A DNA stretch of 64,000 bases from Candidatus Eisenbacteria bacterium (GCA_018831195.1 JAHJDP010000019.1:1-64000), one strand, 5' to 3'. Positions 1 to 9,017 are shown, numbered from the stretch's first letter. Translations and numbers: made by a program. Notes: a model not told the origin generated them from the sequence alone.

Positions 1-300
1 AATCACAAGCGGGAGACGATCGCTTTCAGCAAGCGCCGGCAGAGCGCCGCCGAGCGGCTGGCGATCCTTCAGGTCTGGAGGAATTTCATCAAGCCCTTTT
101 CGGAGCGTTATAATAGCGAAACACCGGCGCAAAGGCTGGGACTATTCGATCGAAAGCTGCGGGTTGATGAGATCCTGGCCAAGAGGCTCTTTGCCACACG
201 GACGCGCTTACCGCGCAGGCTCAAACAATATTACAACCGCACGATTGAGACGCGCTGCATCCCGAAAAACCGCCGTCATGAGCTGAAATACGCCTATTAG
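1..300 (+). CDS. Transposase-like protein, C-terminal fragment (5' end outside window)
   Basis: Frame 1 is open from the first base to a TAG at 298-300, giving 99 residues with no start in view. The sequence is very basic and holds AFSKRRQSAAERLAILQVWR, then SERYNSETPAQRLGLFDRKL, and ends NRRHELKYAY. I recognise this as the C-terminal style of a bacterial transposase family in which an AxRLxxxxVWRN(F/Y)xKxxSER stretch follows the catalytic core. The catalytic residues lie outside the window, so activity cannot be judged. The downstream hairpin at 319-353 lies between this gene and the convergent beta-barrel gene. The family assignment is from memory and moderately sure; the frame itself is clear. 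Confidence 0.55.
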   Translation, partial: NHKRETIAFSKRRQSAAERLAILQVWRNFIKPFSERYNSETPAQRLGLFDRKLRVDEILAKRLFATRTRLPRRLKQYYNRTIETRCIPKNRRHELKYAY

Positions 301-318
301 ACCCACGGCAAGCCTGAA

Positions 319-353
319 AAGCGCCCGGCGGCCGCATGGACCGCCGGGCGCTT
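319..353 (-). terminator. Rho-independent-type terminator hairpin
   Basis: A perfect 13-bp inverted repeat (319-331 with 341-353, arm AAGCGCCCGGCGG) has a 9-nt loop. On the minus strand it is followed by TTTTCAG, so it best serves the minus-strand beta-barrel gene whose stop is at 386. It may also stop the plus-strand transposase-like gene, although there is no T-run on that side. Confidence 0.7.
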
Positions 354-385
354 GATCCCCACAGATGCAATTTCAGAAGCACAAC

Positions 386-1012
386 CTACCAATACCAGTT
401 GAGTGCGGCCGTGATATTGGCAAAGTTAACAGTGACATCCCCCACATCATCCCTACCAAAGACGACATCTGATATTTTAATGTAGCCGAGGTCCAATTGT
501 GCTCCGAGCGCAAATTTTTGAGTGAGGCGCCACTCATACCCCAAGGCGGCTAGTCCTCCGAAACCGGATTCCTGCGCGGTTGTTGTCAGATTGGACTCGC
601 TGAGCTCAAGGTCCACCTGCCCGCTCCCAACGGCGGCGCGGAGAAAGAAGCCGCTATTGCCGGGGAACCAAGTCACTGAAGGGCCGGCGATGCCATACGA
701 TACTGTGAGATCGGCCAGGCTTCCTTCAACATCGTAAGTTTTTGTCCAGACACTCACTTCGAGGCCGATAAGGAAGTTTTGCTCAATTGCGTATCCCAAA
801 CGGAAATTTCCAGCCCCACCCGTCTCACGATCACCGGTGAGATCCAGGCCTCCCAGGCTCAATTCCATTTCCGAGTTCCCGGCGCCGAGATTGAATCCTA
901 TAGAAAATCCAGTTCGCTCGTGTGGATGACGGCCGGCTTCCGCCGTCAGGGGTAGAGTCACCATCAATCCTATGATCAACAAAGCGATGAGGGTTGGACG
1001 ATACGATCTCAT
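386..1012 (-). CDS. Outer-membrane beta-barrel protein (OmpA/OmpX-like fold)
   Basis: This 208-residue protein starts with a signal peptide (MRSYRPTLIALLIIGLMV...AEA). The rest is alternating Gly/aromatic strands typical of a small eight-stranded barrel, such as GFSIGFNLGAGNSEMELSLG near the N-terminus, and it ends in an aromatic terminal strand (NITAALNWYW), the BAM recognition style. The start at 1012 is preferred over the frame's first ATG at 1024 because GGAGG lies 5 nt upstream. It is the last gene of the minus-strand run that begins with the response regulator at 9017, 98 bp after the CBM9-like lipoprotein, and a strong hairpin follows it. No specific ligand can be inferred. Confidence 0.75.
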   Translation of the reverse strand: MRSYRPTLIALLIIGLMVTLPLTAEAGRHPHERTGFSIGFNLGAGNSEMELSLGGLDLTGDRETGGAGNFRLGYAIEQNFLIGLEVSVWTKTYDVEGSLADLTVSYGIAGPSVTWFPGNSGFFLRAAVGSGQVDLELSESNLTTTAQESGFGGLAALGYEWRLTQKFALGAQLDLGYIKISDVVFGRDDVGDVTVNFANITAALNWYW

Positions 1013-1110
1013 TGATGCCTCCAAGTTTGGGTCCGATGAATCTCTACAAATCGGAGATTCGATAGGCTTGGGGAATCATATGAGAAATAGACCGGGGGTC
1101 AAGATTCCTG

Positions 1111-1956
1111 TTAGAACACCTCAGTGGAGAAGGGGTTGGCGAGTCGAACCGCCGCCGAGATTTTGAGGTGTTCAGATGTGCCGCGCATCCCGCCGCGCCC
1201 ACCGCCATTTCCTCCCCGGCCGCCACCGCCCATGCCGTCACCGGGCCTGCCGCCGCCTTCAGGGCCGCCTCGTTCCTGCATCTGCCGGCGCATGGTGTCT
1301 TGATCAATTTCGGGCGTCTCAATTTTCAGACCGATCAAAGCTCCGGCATGGGTCTGAAGCGCAAAGGGGAAAATCTCATTTGGGTGCAAGGGGATTTTCA
1401 TTTCATAGGTCAGTTGTCTACCATCGCCGCCCAGAACGGCATCGATCCCAGCCGCCTCAAGAAGAGCCATTCGAAGGGGCGGATTATCCCCGGCGAGGAT
1501 TTCCAGTTCCGCCTCTGATTTGGAATAGAACCTTTGCAGAGCTGTGATGTCAGGCCTTTGACGGTTCTCATCGGGTATGAAACCCATATCCATCGCGCCG
1601 AGGGGAAAACGGATACCGAGCGGTTCACTGTCCTTTGCTTTAGGATCGATCCGAAGGGTCATCCCCTGCATCAGAACCTGCAAGTTTCTCATCGGATTTG
1701 TTGAGGAGAGGCCGATATAGAGGAAATCTTGATCATTGAGAATGCCGAGATAGACTTTCTCGGATTCAATATATGTTGTTTTTCCCTGCCATTCGGAGAG
1801 ATCGCCGTCAATAACCAGATCTTCATTGCGCCATCGGCTTTCAATCACGTTGTCATGACACCCGCAGAGGACGGCAGCGGCCAGGAGAATCCCGAAGGCC
1901 CGCAGGGGCCAAAATCCTTTTGACGTCAATCCGCTGAATATCTGCAAGGAGTTCAT
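1111..1956 (-). CDS. CBM9/DOMON-like lipoprotein with Gly/Arg-rich tail
   Basis: A lipoprotein of 281 residues. The hydrophobic segment FGILLAAAVLCGC supplies a lipobox with the lipidated Cys at about residue 33. Residues 40-150 contain VIDGDLSEW and VYLGILNDQDFLYIGLSS, the signature of a CBM9-like beta-sandwich found in many envelope proteins. The last 60 residues hold a low-complexity Gly/Arg/Met stretch (GMGGGGRGGNGGGRGGMRG), then a short SEHLKISAAVRLANPFSTEVF end. The open frame extends to 2154, but that would overlap the upstream gene. The start at 1956 has AGGGAAGG just upstream. It lies 134 bp after the Spy-like gene, probably in the same transcript. Ligand unknown. Confidence 0.7.
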   Translation of the reverse strand: MNSLQIFSGLTSKGFWPLRAFGILLAAAVLCGCHDNVIESRWRNEDLVIDGDLSEWQGKTTYIESEKVYLGILNDQDFLYIGLSSTNPMRNLQVLMQGMTLRIDPKAKDSEPLGIRFPLGAMDMGFIPDENRQRPDITALQRFYSKSEAELEILAGDNPPLRMALLEAAGIDAVLGGDGRQLTYEMKIPLHPNEIFPFALQTHAGALIGLKIETPEIDQDTMRRQMQERGGPEGGGRPGDGMGGGGRGGNGGGRGGMRGTSEHLKISAAVRLANPFSTEVF

Positions 1957-2090
1957 CTTAACCTTCCCTGCCTTTTCAGGCCTCGAAATGTACATAGCTT
2001 TGCGCCGGATCGGCAACGACTTTGATTTGTTCTCCACTTGCAACGGTGAGGGATTGGGAACAGCCGCGCCGATCCGGCAACTTCTTGTTG

Positions 2091-3155
2091 TCAAAAAATC
2101 ATGCTGGGACCTCTTCCCATTTGAAGGTGTCGCCCCGGGATTAACATTGGCCACAGCTGCTCAAAAATGTCTATTTGCCCGGGCGCTAATACCGGGATGA
2201 TTTCCGTTTCCACCTGTTCGGAAATCTGAAACATCATAAATCCCGCCGTCAGTCGGGCGATTTCATCATTGAGTACCCCCTGAAGAATTTCAGATCTCTC
2301 CTGATTGCATGTTTCAAAAATCCCCGCAATTTCTTCTCTTTGCTGATCACTGAGATTCAAAGTAATGCCGAGAAATTCGACATGCCGCGAGGTATGGGCG
2401 TTGATATTCTCGAGATGCCTTCCTATCATGGACGCCGTTCTCTCCATATCTAGTGATTTCATCTGGGAATATTGATCTGTCGTGAGGATCGATTGCATTT
2501 CGGATTCGATTTCGTTGACGAGGGATTCAGATTCTATGATGGCCTGCCCCGGAGTCATGCATCCATCCCGTATAGTTTCATGAAGGCGCTTAACCTCTTC
2601 CCCTGTTCGGTACAGCATTTCCTTGAAATGCGTTTCCTGCTCTTCTGACAGCCTCAAGACGCTGGTGAGACGATCCATCATATGATCCTGGAATCTGGAA
2701 AGGTCCCTCGGCTGTTCGAGTCCATTCGATTCCATCCTTTTCGAGAGATTTTCCGCCAAGCATAGCAATTGGCCCGGCTCAAGAAATGTGGAGCATTCTT
2801 CAAGGAAGTGAGCGATCGGAGGTAGGTCTTCGGCAATGGGTCCATCCGGCGGTGATCCGTCGAATCGATCCGTACCCGGGAAACGGATATAATGGCCGTG
2901 TCTTTCATCCCTGCTATTGGAGAGATGTGCCAGAGCCGATTCCATCTTTGCGATTTGTTCGTAGCTCAGATTCAGCTCTCCCGGGAGATCGCCCAATGTC
3001 AATTCCTGGGATGCCGTACTTCCCTGAGAAGCTGGAGCAGAAATGGTCTCGCTTGAGGCAGCAGAGTTGGAATCGCCGCATCCGCTGGTGAAGACAGAAA
3101 GAAGAATGAACATTCCGGTTATCAGGACCATGAGTCGTATCTTTGTCGACCTCAC
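2091..3155 (-). CDS. Lipoprotein with three Spy/CpxP-like LxLSxxQ repeats
   Basis: A lipoprotein of 354 residues (lipobox FTSGC, Cys 26). Three motifs of the LTxxQ kind are spaced through the mature part: LNLSYEQIAKM, LRLSEEQETHF and LNLSDQQREEI. Each is followed by a second helix motif of the type (I/L)xPGQ or LTTDQ (LEPGQLLCL, LTTDQYSQM, LAPGQIDIF). In CpxP and Spy this helical hairpin makes a periplasmic chaperone or stress sensor, normally with two motifs and about 140 residues, so this looks like a triplicated version. The GTG at 3155 is chosen because AGGAGG lies 7 nt upstream; a GTG at 3176 has no such site. Context: downstream of MacAB-like genes and a two-component system. Confidence 0.68.
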   Translation of the reverse strand: MRSTKIRLMVLITGMFILLSVFTSGCGDSNSAASSETISAPASQGSTASQELTLGDLPGELNLSYEQIAKMESALAHLSNSRDERHGHYIRFPGTDRFDGSPPDGPIAEDLPPIAHFLEECSTFLEPGQLLCLAENLSKRMESNGLEQPRDLSRFQDHMMDRLTSVLRLSEEQETHFKEMLYRTGEEVKRLHETIRDGCMTPGQAIIESESLVNEIESEMQSILTTDQYSQMKSLDMERTASMIGRHLENINAHTSRHVEFLGITLNLSDQQREEIAGIFETCNQERSEILQGVLNDEIARLTAGFMMFQISEQVETEIIPVLAPGQIDIFEQLWPMLIPGRHLQMGRGPSMIF

Positions 3156-3162
3156 ATCGGAT

Positions 3163-3168
3163 CCTCCT
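3163..3168 (-). promoter_or_regulatory. Shine-Dalgarno site fixing a GTG start
   Basis: AGGAGG on the minus strand, 7 nt before GTG at 3155. It decides the start of the triple-repeat lipoprotein against an upstream in-frame GTG. Confidence 0.7.
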
Positions 3169-3396
3169 CTTCTCACAAGCTTGGTGGATATGTTTCTGAG
3201 CCGCTATTTCCATCGCACCCAAGGATCGCCCGTTGAACCCGTGGGTCGGGTCAGGCGGGGGACCTGACCCGCACCCAGATATCCAACCCCGACTCCGTAT
3301 CTATTCATACCCCTGAGATATGGCAGAAATGTGATCCTCGTGTGATAAGATTTGGAATCTCTGTTTCGGCTATCACCCCGTAATATGTAGTCTCGC

Positions 3397-4614
3397 TTAG
3401 GCATAGCGAAGGGCCTCGATGGGGTCGAGCGCCGCCGCCTTGCGGGCGGGGTAAAATCCGAAGAAGATCCCGACGGCGCCGGAAAACGAGAAGGCCATGA
3501 AGACAACGGCGGGATCCACCCATGTTGTGATATTGGTGAATTGATTCATAAACAAAGAAGCGGCGAGTCCCGAGAGAACGCCGAGAAATCCACCGGTAAG
3601 ACTGAGCACGACGGCTTCAATCAGAAATTGTATAAGGACATCCCTTCCCCGTGCGCCGATCGCAAGTCGAATGCCGATTTCACGTGTCCGCTCTGTTACC
3701 GTGACAAGCATGATGTTCATGATACCGATGCCTCCCACGATCAAAGAGACACAGGCAATGGAACCGAGAAGGATCGTCAGTATCCGGCTTGTTTCCGACG
3801 CCGTTTCGGTGATCTCGGTCTGGTTTCGCAATGTGAAATCATTTCCTTGGTCGGGATTGAGCCTGTGTTCGCGGCGCAGAAGTGTCGTAATCTCCATTTG
3901 TGCTTCATCCATGAAATCGGGGGAGACGGCACTGGCAAGAATCATCCGAATCCGCTGCTCGCCGCTCAACCGGTAGGCGACGGTCGTCGAAGGGGCGAGG
4001 ACGATATCATCCTGATCCATACCCATGGCGTTTTGCCCCTTTTCCTCGAGAATGCCGATTATTGTGAATGGAATGTTGCGGATCTGAATTCGCTCACCCA
4101 CCGGATTTTGACCGGGGAACAGCTCTTCTGCGACCGTATGGCCGAGAACCGCGACTTTATTTTTGATCGTCACATCCCTCTCGGTAAAGAAGGTACCGTG
4201 GGATAATGACCAATCCCGGATATCAAGATATTCCACGGAAACGCCTTGAATAGATGTATTCCAATTCTTTCCGCCTCCGATGACCTGATCCCCGACCATG
4301 ACGAGAGGGGAGACGCCTCCAAGAAACTTGGCTTCTTGGATCAAAATGTCGGCATCATCAAGTGTCAGACGGTTCAAGCTTCCGGCTCCCTGACTGATGC
4401 CGCCCTGCATGCTTGCTCCCGGAAAGATAATGATGAGGTTTGTGCCCAGCGCGGAAATCTGTTTTTCAATATCCATTTGAACACCGCGACCGATCGCCAC
4501 CATGACAATGACCGCCGCCACACCGATGATGATCCCCAGCATCGTCAAGAGGCTCCGCATTCTATTCTTTAGAATGCTTTTCACCCCCACTTTGAGAAGG
4601 CCTAGGATTCGCAT
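3397..4614 (-). CDS. MacB/FtsX-family ABC transporter permease
   Basis: An inner-membrane permease of the MacB_PCD plus FtsX architecture, about 405 residues. One N-terminal membrane helix (residues 18-42, MRSLLTMLGIIIGVAAVIVM) leads into a periplasmic domain (about 45-270). Three C-terminal helices follow, with the family motif TERTREIGIRLAIGARGRDV and the end FGFYPARKAAALDPIEALRY. Unlike E. coli MacB, the ATPase is a separate gene, overlapping this one by about 13 bp. The ATG at 4614 has GAGGGGG 6 nt upstream; the ATG at 4620 is too close to that site. With the adaptor and ATPase it should form a mechanotransmission-type transporter acting on periplasmic substrates or lipoproteins. The substrate is not visible. 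Confidence 0.92.
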   Translation of the reverse strand: MRILGLLKVGVKSILKNRMRSLLTMLGIIIGVAAVIVMVAIGRGVQMDIEKQISALGTNLIIIFPGASMQGGISQGAGSLNRLTLDDADILIQEAKFLGGVSPLVMVGDQVIGGGKNWNTSIQGVSVEYLDIRDWSLSHGTFFTERDVTIKNKVAVLGHTVAEELFPGQNPVGERIQIRNIPFTIIGILEEKGQNAMGMDQDDIVLAPSTTVAYRLSGEQRIRMILASAVSPDFMDEAQMEITTLLRREHRLNPDQGNDFTLRNQTEITETASETSRILTILLGSIACVSLIVGGIGIMNIMLVTVTERTREIGIRLAIGARGRDVLIQFLIEAVVLSLTGGFLGVLSGLAASLFMNQFTNITTWVDPAVVFMAFSFSGAVGIFFGFYPARKAAALDPIEALRYA

Positions 4615-5366
4615 ATCCATCCCCCTCTATCCGGTTCTTTGATTGACAAACAAAGATGCGATGGAAGGGCCTTCTCATGGCTGCGGCTCTTATCGCTGAC
4701 AATTCTCCCATCGCACATTTCTATGATCCGCCGCGCCCGCTGAGCGACATCCCATTCATGCGTGACCATAAGGATTGTCATGCCTTGATTGTTGAGTTCT
4801 TTGAATAGATCCAAGATTTCTACGGTTGTTTTGCTGTCGAGATTCCCGGTCGGCTCATCGGCCATAAGGATGGCGGGTCTGCTGACAATGGCGCGGGCGA
4901 CGGCAACGCGTTGCTGCTCTCCTCCTGAGAGCTGGTTGGGGTCATGGTGTTTTCGATCACCAAGACCTACCTGGGCCAGAGCGTCCGCCGCCGCTTCTCT
5001 TGGATTCTTCATCCGATGTGTCCGGTCATAGAGGAGTGGAAGTTCAACATTTTCCTGGGCCGATGTTCGCGAAAGCAGGTTAAATCCCTGAAAAACAAAG
5101 CCAATTTTCTCGTTTCGGACAGCCGCCATCTCATCCGGTTTCATTTTGTGCACAGGAATACCATCCAACCTGTACTCTCCCTTGGTAGGGCGGTCCAGAC
5201 AGCCCAAAATATTCATCAACGTTGATTTCCCGGAACCTGATGTTCCCATGATGGCAATGAACTCGCCGTCGCCAACACAGAGATCCACGCCCTGCAGCGC
5301 CGCCACCGATGTCGAACCGGCTCTATAGATTTTTATTATTGCTGATGCTTCGATGATCGGTTCCAT
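4602..5366 (-). CDS. MacB/LolD-type ABC transporter ATP-binding protein
   Basis: A cytoplasmic ATPase of 254 residues. Walker A is GTSGSGKST, the Q-loop lies near [10 protein letters not shown], the signature is [14 protein letters not shown], Walker B is [12 protein letters not shown] and the switch His is in MVTHEWD. The GNLDSKTT stretch is characteristic of the MacB/LolD/FtsE subfamily. The second of two adjacent ATGs (5366) is favoured, with AGGAG 6 nt upstream. The gene sits 10 bp after the adaptor stop and overlaps the permease start, so the three products are probably made together. Confidence 0.94.
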   Translation of the reverse strand: MEPIIEASAIIKIYRAGSTSVAALQGVDLCVGDGEFIAIMGTSGSGKSTLMNILGCLDRPTKGEYRLDGIPVHKMKPDEMAAVRNEKIGFVFQGFNLLSRTSAQENVELPLLYDRTHRMKNPREAAADALAQVGLGDRKHHDPNQLSGGEQQRVAVARAIVSRPAILMADEPTGNLDSKTTVEILDLFKELNNQGMTILMVTHEWDVAQRARRIIEMCDGRIVSDKSRSHEKALPSHLCLSIKEPDRGGWICES

Positions 5367-5375
5367 CATATGCTC

Positions 5376-6641
5376 CTAGGGCAAACGACCTTTGGGCGCC
5401 ATAAACGATTTTCCGGATGAGTTCTTTTGTTCCTGTAGCTGCCCGGTGATGACCGCTCGGCCGATCAGGGTATTATCGATGGCCGCTATTTCCGTTCGAA
5501 CCCCGTCCGTGATGCCTGTCTCCACAAACGCTCGTTTAAGCCTGTTAGTTTCGTCGAGATACCAGAATCCTGCTGATTCAGAAGATCTGGAGACCGCGGG
5601 CTCCCCAGGATGGGACCCATCGATCGGGTTTGCTGATTGCCCCGTCGCGTAGGGTTGCCGATTTGATGAATTCACTTGGGGTCCGCGGTCTCCATTAGAA
5701 AATTCGGAAAGATACCGGGATTGAATTTCCCTTGATGGCTGGAATTTTAAAGCGGAATTCGCAATCGTAAGTATGTCCTGGACTTCTTCTACAATAAAAT
5801 CCACTGTTGCTGTCATACCGGGGAGGAGGAGATGGACTGGGTTTTCCGTTTCAATGACGACGATATAGTTTACGACATTCTGAACTATTTCCGGCTGCAG
5901 ACGGATCTGCGTCACACGGCCTGTAAAGAGTTCACTGGGATAGGCTGCGACTGAGAATTCCACCGATTGGCCATCACGAATTGAACCGATATCATTTTCA
6001 TCGACCTGGGCGAGGATCTGCATGCAACGAAGGTCTTTTGCAATTGTAAACAATGTCGGTGTCGACAGACTTGCCGCGACTGTTTGTCCCTCTTCAATAT
6101 TCCGCTGAATGACAACTCCGGCAATGGGTGAACGGATGCAGGCATCATCCAGGTTGATCCGTGCCCGATCCAGGGCTGCCTGTGCCGATTTTAGGGAGGC
6201 CTGCAGAATGGCGGAGTTTGTCTGATAAGCGATATACCCTTCGTCGGAAATCAAACCCTGCTCATGCAGCGGAGTGTAACGATTCATGTTTTGCGCCGCC
6301 TGATCGCATTGAGCATGAATCTTCGCCAACTCAGCCTCGGCATCCCGGACGGAGATCTCCAATAATGACGTATCCAGCTTCGCTAAAATCTGACCCGATT
6401 GCACTTGGTCATTAAAATCGACATAAATTTCCGCAATGGTTCCGGAGATTTGAGTCCCGATATCCACTGTTTCCGTGGGATTCAGAGTCCCTGTGCCGGA
6501 GATGAGTGTGCGGATATTCCCTTTTGAGATGGTATCCAGTGAGAATCTATTCTCGGGGGAATTCCCCGAGCCAAAGGCGAACCGCCAGACTCCCATGGCG
6601 AGAAGGCAGACAATGCCGACAGCGAACCATATCCGTTTCAT
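5376..6641 (-). CDS. MacA-like periplasmic adaptor (HlyD/RND membrane-fusion family)
   Basis: An adaptor of 421 residues anchored by an N-terminal helix (MKRIWFAVGIVCLLAMGVW). A lipoyl-like half motif (GTGTLNPTETVDIGTQISG) is followed by an alpha-hairpin (about 95-170), the second lipoyl half (ACIRSPIAGVVIQRNIEEGQ) and beta-barrel and membrane-proximal domains. A polar, low-complexity linker (about residues 310-350) interrupts the region before the final domain. It would bridge the MacB-like transporter to an outer-membrane channel; no TolC-like gene is in the window. The ATG at 6641 has GAGGAG 8 nt upstream. The frame extends to 6698 without such a site. Confidence 0.9.
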   Translation of the reverse strand: MKRIWFAVGIVCLLAMGVWRFAFGSGNSPENRFSLDTISKGNIRTLISGTGTLNPTETVDIGTQISGTIAEIYVDFNDQVQSGQILAKLDTSLLEISVRDAEAELAKIHAQCDQAAQNMNRYTPLHEQGLISDEGYIAYQTNSAILQASLKSAQAALDRARINLDDACIRSPIAGVVIQRNIEEGQTVAASLSTPTLFTIAKDLRCMQILAQVDENDIGSIRDGQSVEFSVAAYPSELFTGRVTQIRLQPEIVQNVVNYIVVIETENPVHLLLPGMTATVDFIVEEVQDILTIANSALKFQPSREIQSRYLSEFSNGDRGPQVNSSNRQPYATGQSANPIDGSHPGEPAVSRSSESAGFWYLDETNRLKRAFVETGITDGVRTEIAAIDNTLIGRAVITGQLQEQKNSSGKSFMAPKGRLP

Positions 6642-6846
6642 GATCAACACTCCTCGTAATCCAAGCTTTCCGGCGACGCTCAGTTTTTCATTGCTCAATC
6701 ACTACCCTCTAAAACGTTTGAAACATTGCAGAGATGTGGCTACGAGGAGGCAGATTGTGGCAATTGGCGATAGCTGGAATCAGAGTGCCGGGTTGTGAGG
6801 GTCTGTGGGCGGCGTCATTCGGCCGTTGATTGGGGAAATCCCACGG

Positions 6847-8331
6847 TCAAACGAGTTTATTTATCGATGCCGTCACGGGGAGGTCGACAATGATCACGGC
6901 CCCGGAGTTTTTACTGTTTTCGGCCCTGATTGAGCCGCCGTGCCGCAGTGTGATTTCTTTAACAATAGCCAGGCCGAGACCGCTCCCGCCGGAGGCACGA
7001 GCAGGATCGCCCTGGTAAAATCGGTCGAAGACGTGGTTGAGATCTTCCGGCGGAAAGCCCGGGCCGTTATCCTCGACCACCAGCCGGTAATGGGATGAAT
7101 GATTCTCGGGTGGTTGTTGGATTGAAATATTCACCAAACCGCCGGAGGGGACATAACGGAGCGTGTTGATGAGCAGGTTTTCAAGCAGCTGTTCCAGCCT
7201 TCGTCCATCCGCCGTAATCCATGCCTCATCCAATGATCCCGTCCAATGGAGGTTCAGCCCCTCGGCTTTAAACCTTGGAAGAAAACGCTCGATGGTATTC
7301 CTGCAGAGGGAGATCCAGTCAAGTCGTTCCATCGTTAGGGGGATGGCGCCCGCTTCGAGTCGGGTTAGTTCCAGGAGATCCTGAATCAAGAAATCCATCC
7401 GCCGGGCTTCCTCCAGCACATCTTCCAAATAGTCCACCCTCTCTGCAGGTGATAGTGAGACGGATGTGTTGAGAAGGGTCTCCGCATAACCGCGGATCGA
7501 CGTTAACGGCGTCGCCAGCTCGTGGGAAATATCGGCCAACAACCGGCGCCGCTGCCGGTCACTTTCTTCAACATTTCTTCGGGCCTCGGCTAGACTTTCC
7601 GTCATTTTGTTGAAGCGCGAACCCAGCCTGCCGATCTCATCTGCGCCCGGATCGGGTATTCGGGCTTCCAAGTCGCCCTCGGTGATTTTTGCGGCGAGGG
7701 TCTCCAATTCGTGTAGACGGCGGACGAAGATCCTGAACATTAATAATCCGGCCAAACCTGCAATAAGAATGGCAAGAGGAAGATAGAGGATCAAGCGGCT
7801 CGGGGTGGCTAGGCCCATGGGGCCGGGCGGTCTGAGGGAAGGCAAGGCGACGATGTCACCCAACCTTCCGGACGCCGTGTCCACGGGATACCGGGCCAGG
7901 ATCCTGGATCTGCGGTGATCCTTGGCGAAATCGGGTGGTGGAAACGGTCTCATTGAGGAGGAATCGCCGTCATCCCGGATCCTTCCTTCAAGAATCCCGG
8001 GGAACCGATCCCTCAATTGAGGAGGGTCGTCGTGGGAAGTGATGATGCGTCCATCGATGCCTTGAAACAGAAGAATGACGAAGGGAGACGCCGCGCTTCG
8101 TTTTCTCAGAATTTCTTTTATATCCGCGTCGGGCCTCGCCTCAAGCACCCGGCCGACCTCTAGAGCCGTTTCACGTGTCAGTGTTACGGTGCGCTCTTCC
8201 ATCCATCCCAAGGCGATCGGCTCGACAACCGCGAAAATAATGACTGCCTGGATGATGGTGGCGATGATGAGAACGGCCAAGAATGAGCCGGCAAATGTAA
8301 CGAACAGACTAGGGGATCGAAGAAGTTTCAT
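6847..8331 (-). CDS. HAMP-domain sensor histidine kinase (BaeS/CpxA-like)
   Basis: A membrane histidine kinase of 494 residues. Helix 1 is about residues 10-36, a periplasmic sensor loop runs about 45-175, helix 2 is about 178-203, HAMP about 198-250, and the H-box is DISHELATPLTSIRGY with His 270. The ATPase domain has an N-box (LLENLLINTLRYV), G1 (VEDNGPGFP) and G2 (GGSGLGLAIVK). Its ATG overlaps the TGA of the upstream response regulator (ATGA at 8328-8331), so translation is coupled. Being just upstream of the MacAB-like operon and a Spy-like gene, it most likely senses envelope conditions, as BaeSR and CpxAR do. Confidence 0.95.
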   Translation of the reverse strand: MKLLRSPSLFVTFAGSFLAVLIIATIIQAVIIFAVVEPIALGWMEERTVTLTRETALEVGRVLEARPDADIKEILRKRSAASPFVILLFQGIDGRIITSHDDPPQLRDRFPGILEGRIRDDGDSSSMRPFPPPDFAKDHRRSRILARYPVDTASGRLGDIVALPSLRPPGPMGLATPSRLILYLPLAILIAGLAGLLMFRIFVRRLHELETLAAKITEGDLEARIPDPGADEIGRLGSRFNKMTESLAEARRNVEESDRQRRRLLADISHELATPLTSIRGYAETLLNTSVSLSPAERVDYLEDVLEEARRMDFLIQDLLELTRLEAGAIPLTMERLDWISLCRNTIERFLPRFKAEGLNLHWTGSLDEAWITADGRRLEQLLENLLINTLRYVPSGGLVNISIQQPPENHSSHYRLVVEDNGPGFPPEDLNHVFDRFYQGDPARASGGSGLGLAIVKEITLRHGGSIRAENSKNSGAVIIVDLPVTASINKLV

Positions 8332-9017
8332 TGTGTGTGGTACTCGGGGAAGCGGTATCCGGCTCCCCATACGGTCTGTAAATATTCGGGCTTCGCGGGA
8401 TCGGTTTCGAGTTTCCGGCGAAGCCGGCTGACGAGGCTGTCGATAGAACGGGGATCGACAACCCGATCCTCACCCCAAACCTGTTCCATCAGGGCTTCGC
8501 GTGTGTAAACACGGCCGGCGCGTGAGGCGAGAAAGTATAGGAGATCGAATTCGAGGGAAGTCAGCTCGACAGGGTTCGATCTATGTTCAACAATCCGACG
8601 GCCGGGGTCGATCATTAGCTCACCGCGAATGAGGATCTCGCCGTCGGTATTTTTTGTTGCCCGGCGCAGAAGGGCCCTTACGCGCGCGACCAGCTCCAGT
8701 GTGCTGAAGGGTTTTGTGAGATAGTCATCGGCCCCGATTTCAAGGCCAAGAACCTTGTCGGCTTCGCTACTCCTCGCCGTCAACATTAGGATTGATACGT
8801 TGCTGGAACTTCGAATGCGTCGGGTCAACTCCAATCCGTCAATACCGGGGAGCATGATGTCCATGACGACCAAAGCGGGTTGGAATCGCTGGAACTCCTG
8901 AAACACGGATGTCCCTTCATGAATGGTGTGACATGTAAATCCCGCCGCTTCGAGGTTTTTTCTCACAAGCGTCGCGATCCGGCGATCATCCTCTATGATA
9001 AGGATTTTCTGGGACAT
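8328..9017 (-). CDS. OmpR/PhoB-family response regulator
   Basis: A response regulator of 229 residues. The receiver domain has the acidic pair ED(D) at residues 9-11, phospho-acceptor Asp 53 in VMDIMLPGIDG, and a conserved Lys in LTKPFS. The C-terminal winged helix has SLEFDLLYFLASRAGRVYT and the recognition part DPRSIDSLVSRLRRKLE, ending GAGYRF. It is the first gene of the minus-strand run and partners the overlapping kinase. Probable targets, by position only, are the downstream adaptor/ATPase/permease and lipoprotein genes. Confidence 0.96.
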   Translation of the reverse strand: MSQKILIIEDDRRIATLVRKNLEAAGFTCHTIHEGTSVFQEFQRFQPALVVMDIMLPGIDGLELTRRIRSSSNVSILMLTARSSEADKVLGLEIGADDYLTKPFSTLELVARVRALLRRATKNTDGEILIRGELMIDPGRRIVEHRSNPVELTSLEFDLLYFLASRAGRVYTREALMEQVWGEDRVVDPRSIDSLVSRLRRKLETDPAKPEYLQTVWGAGYRFPEYHTQ

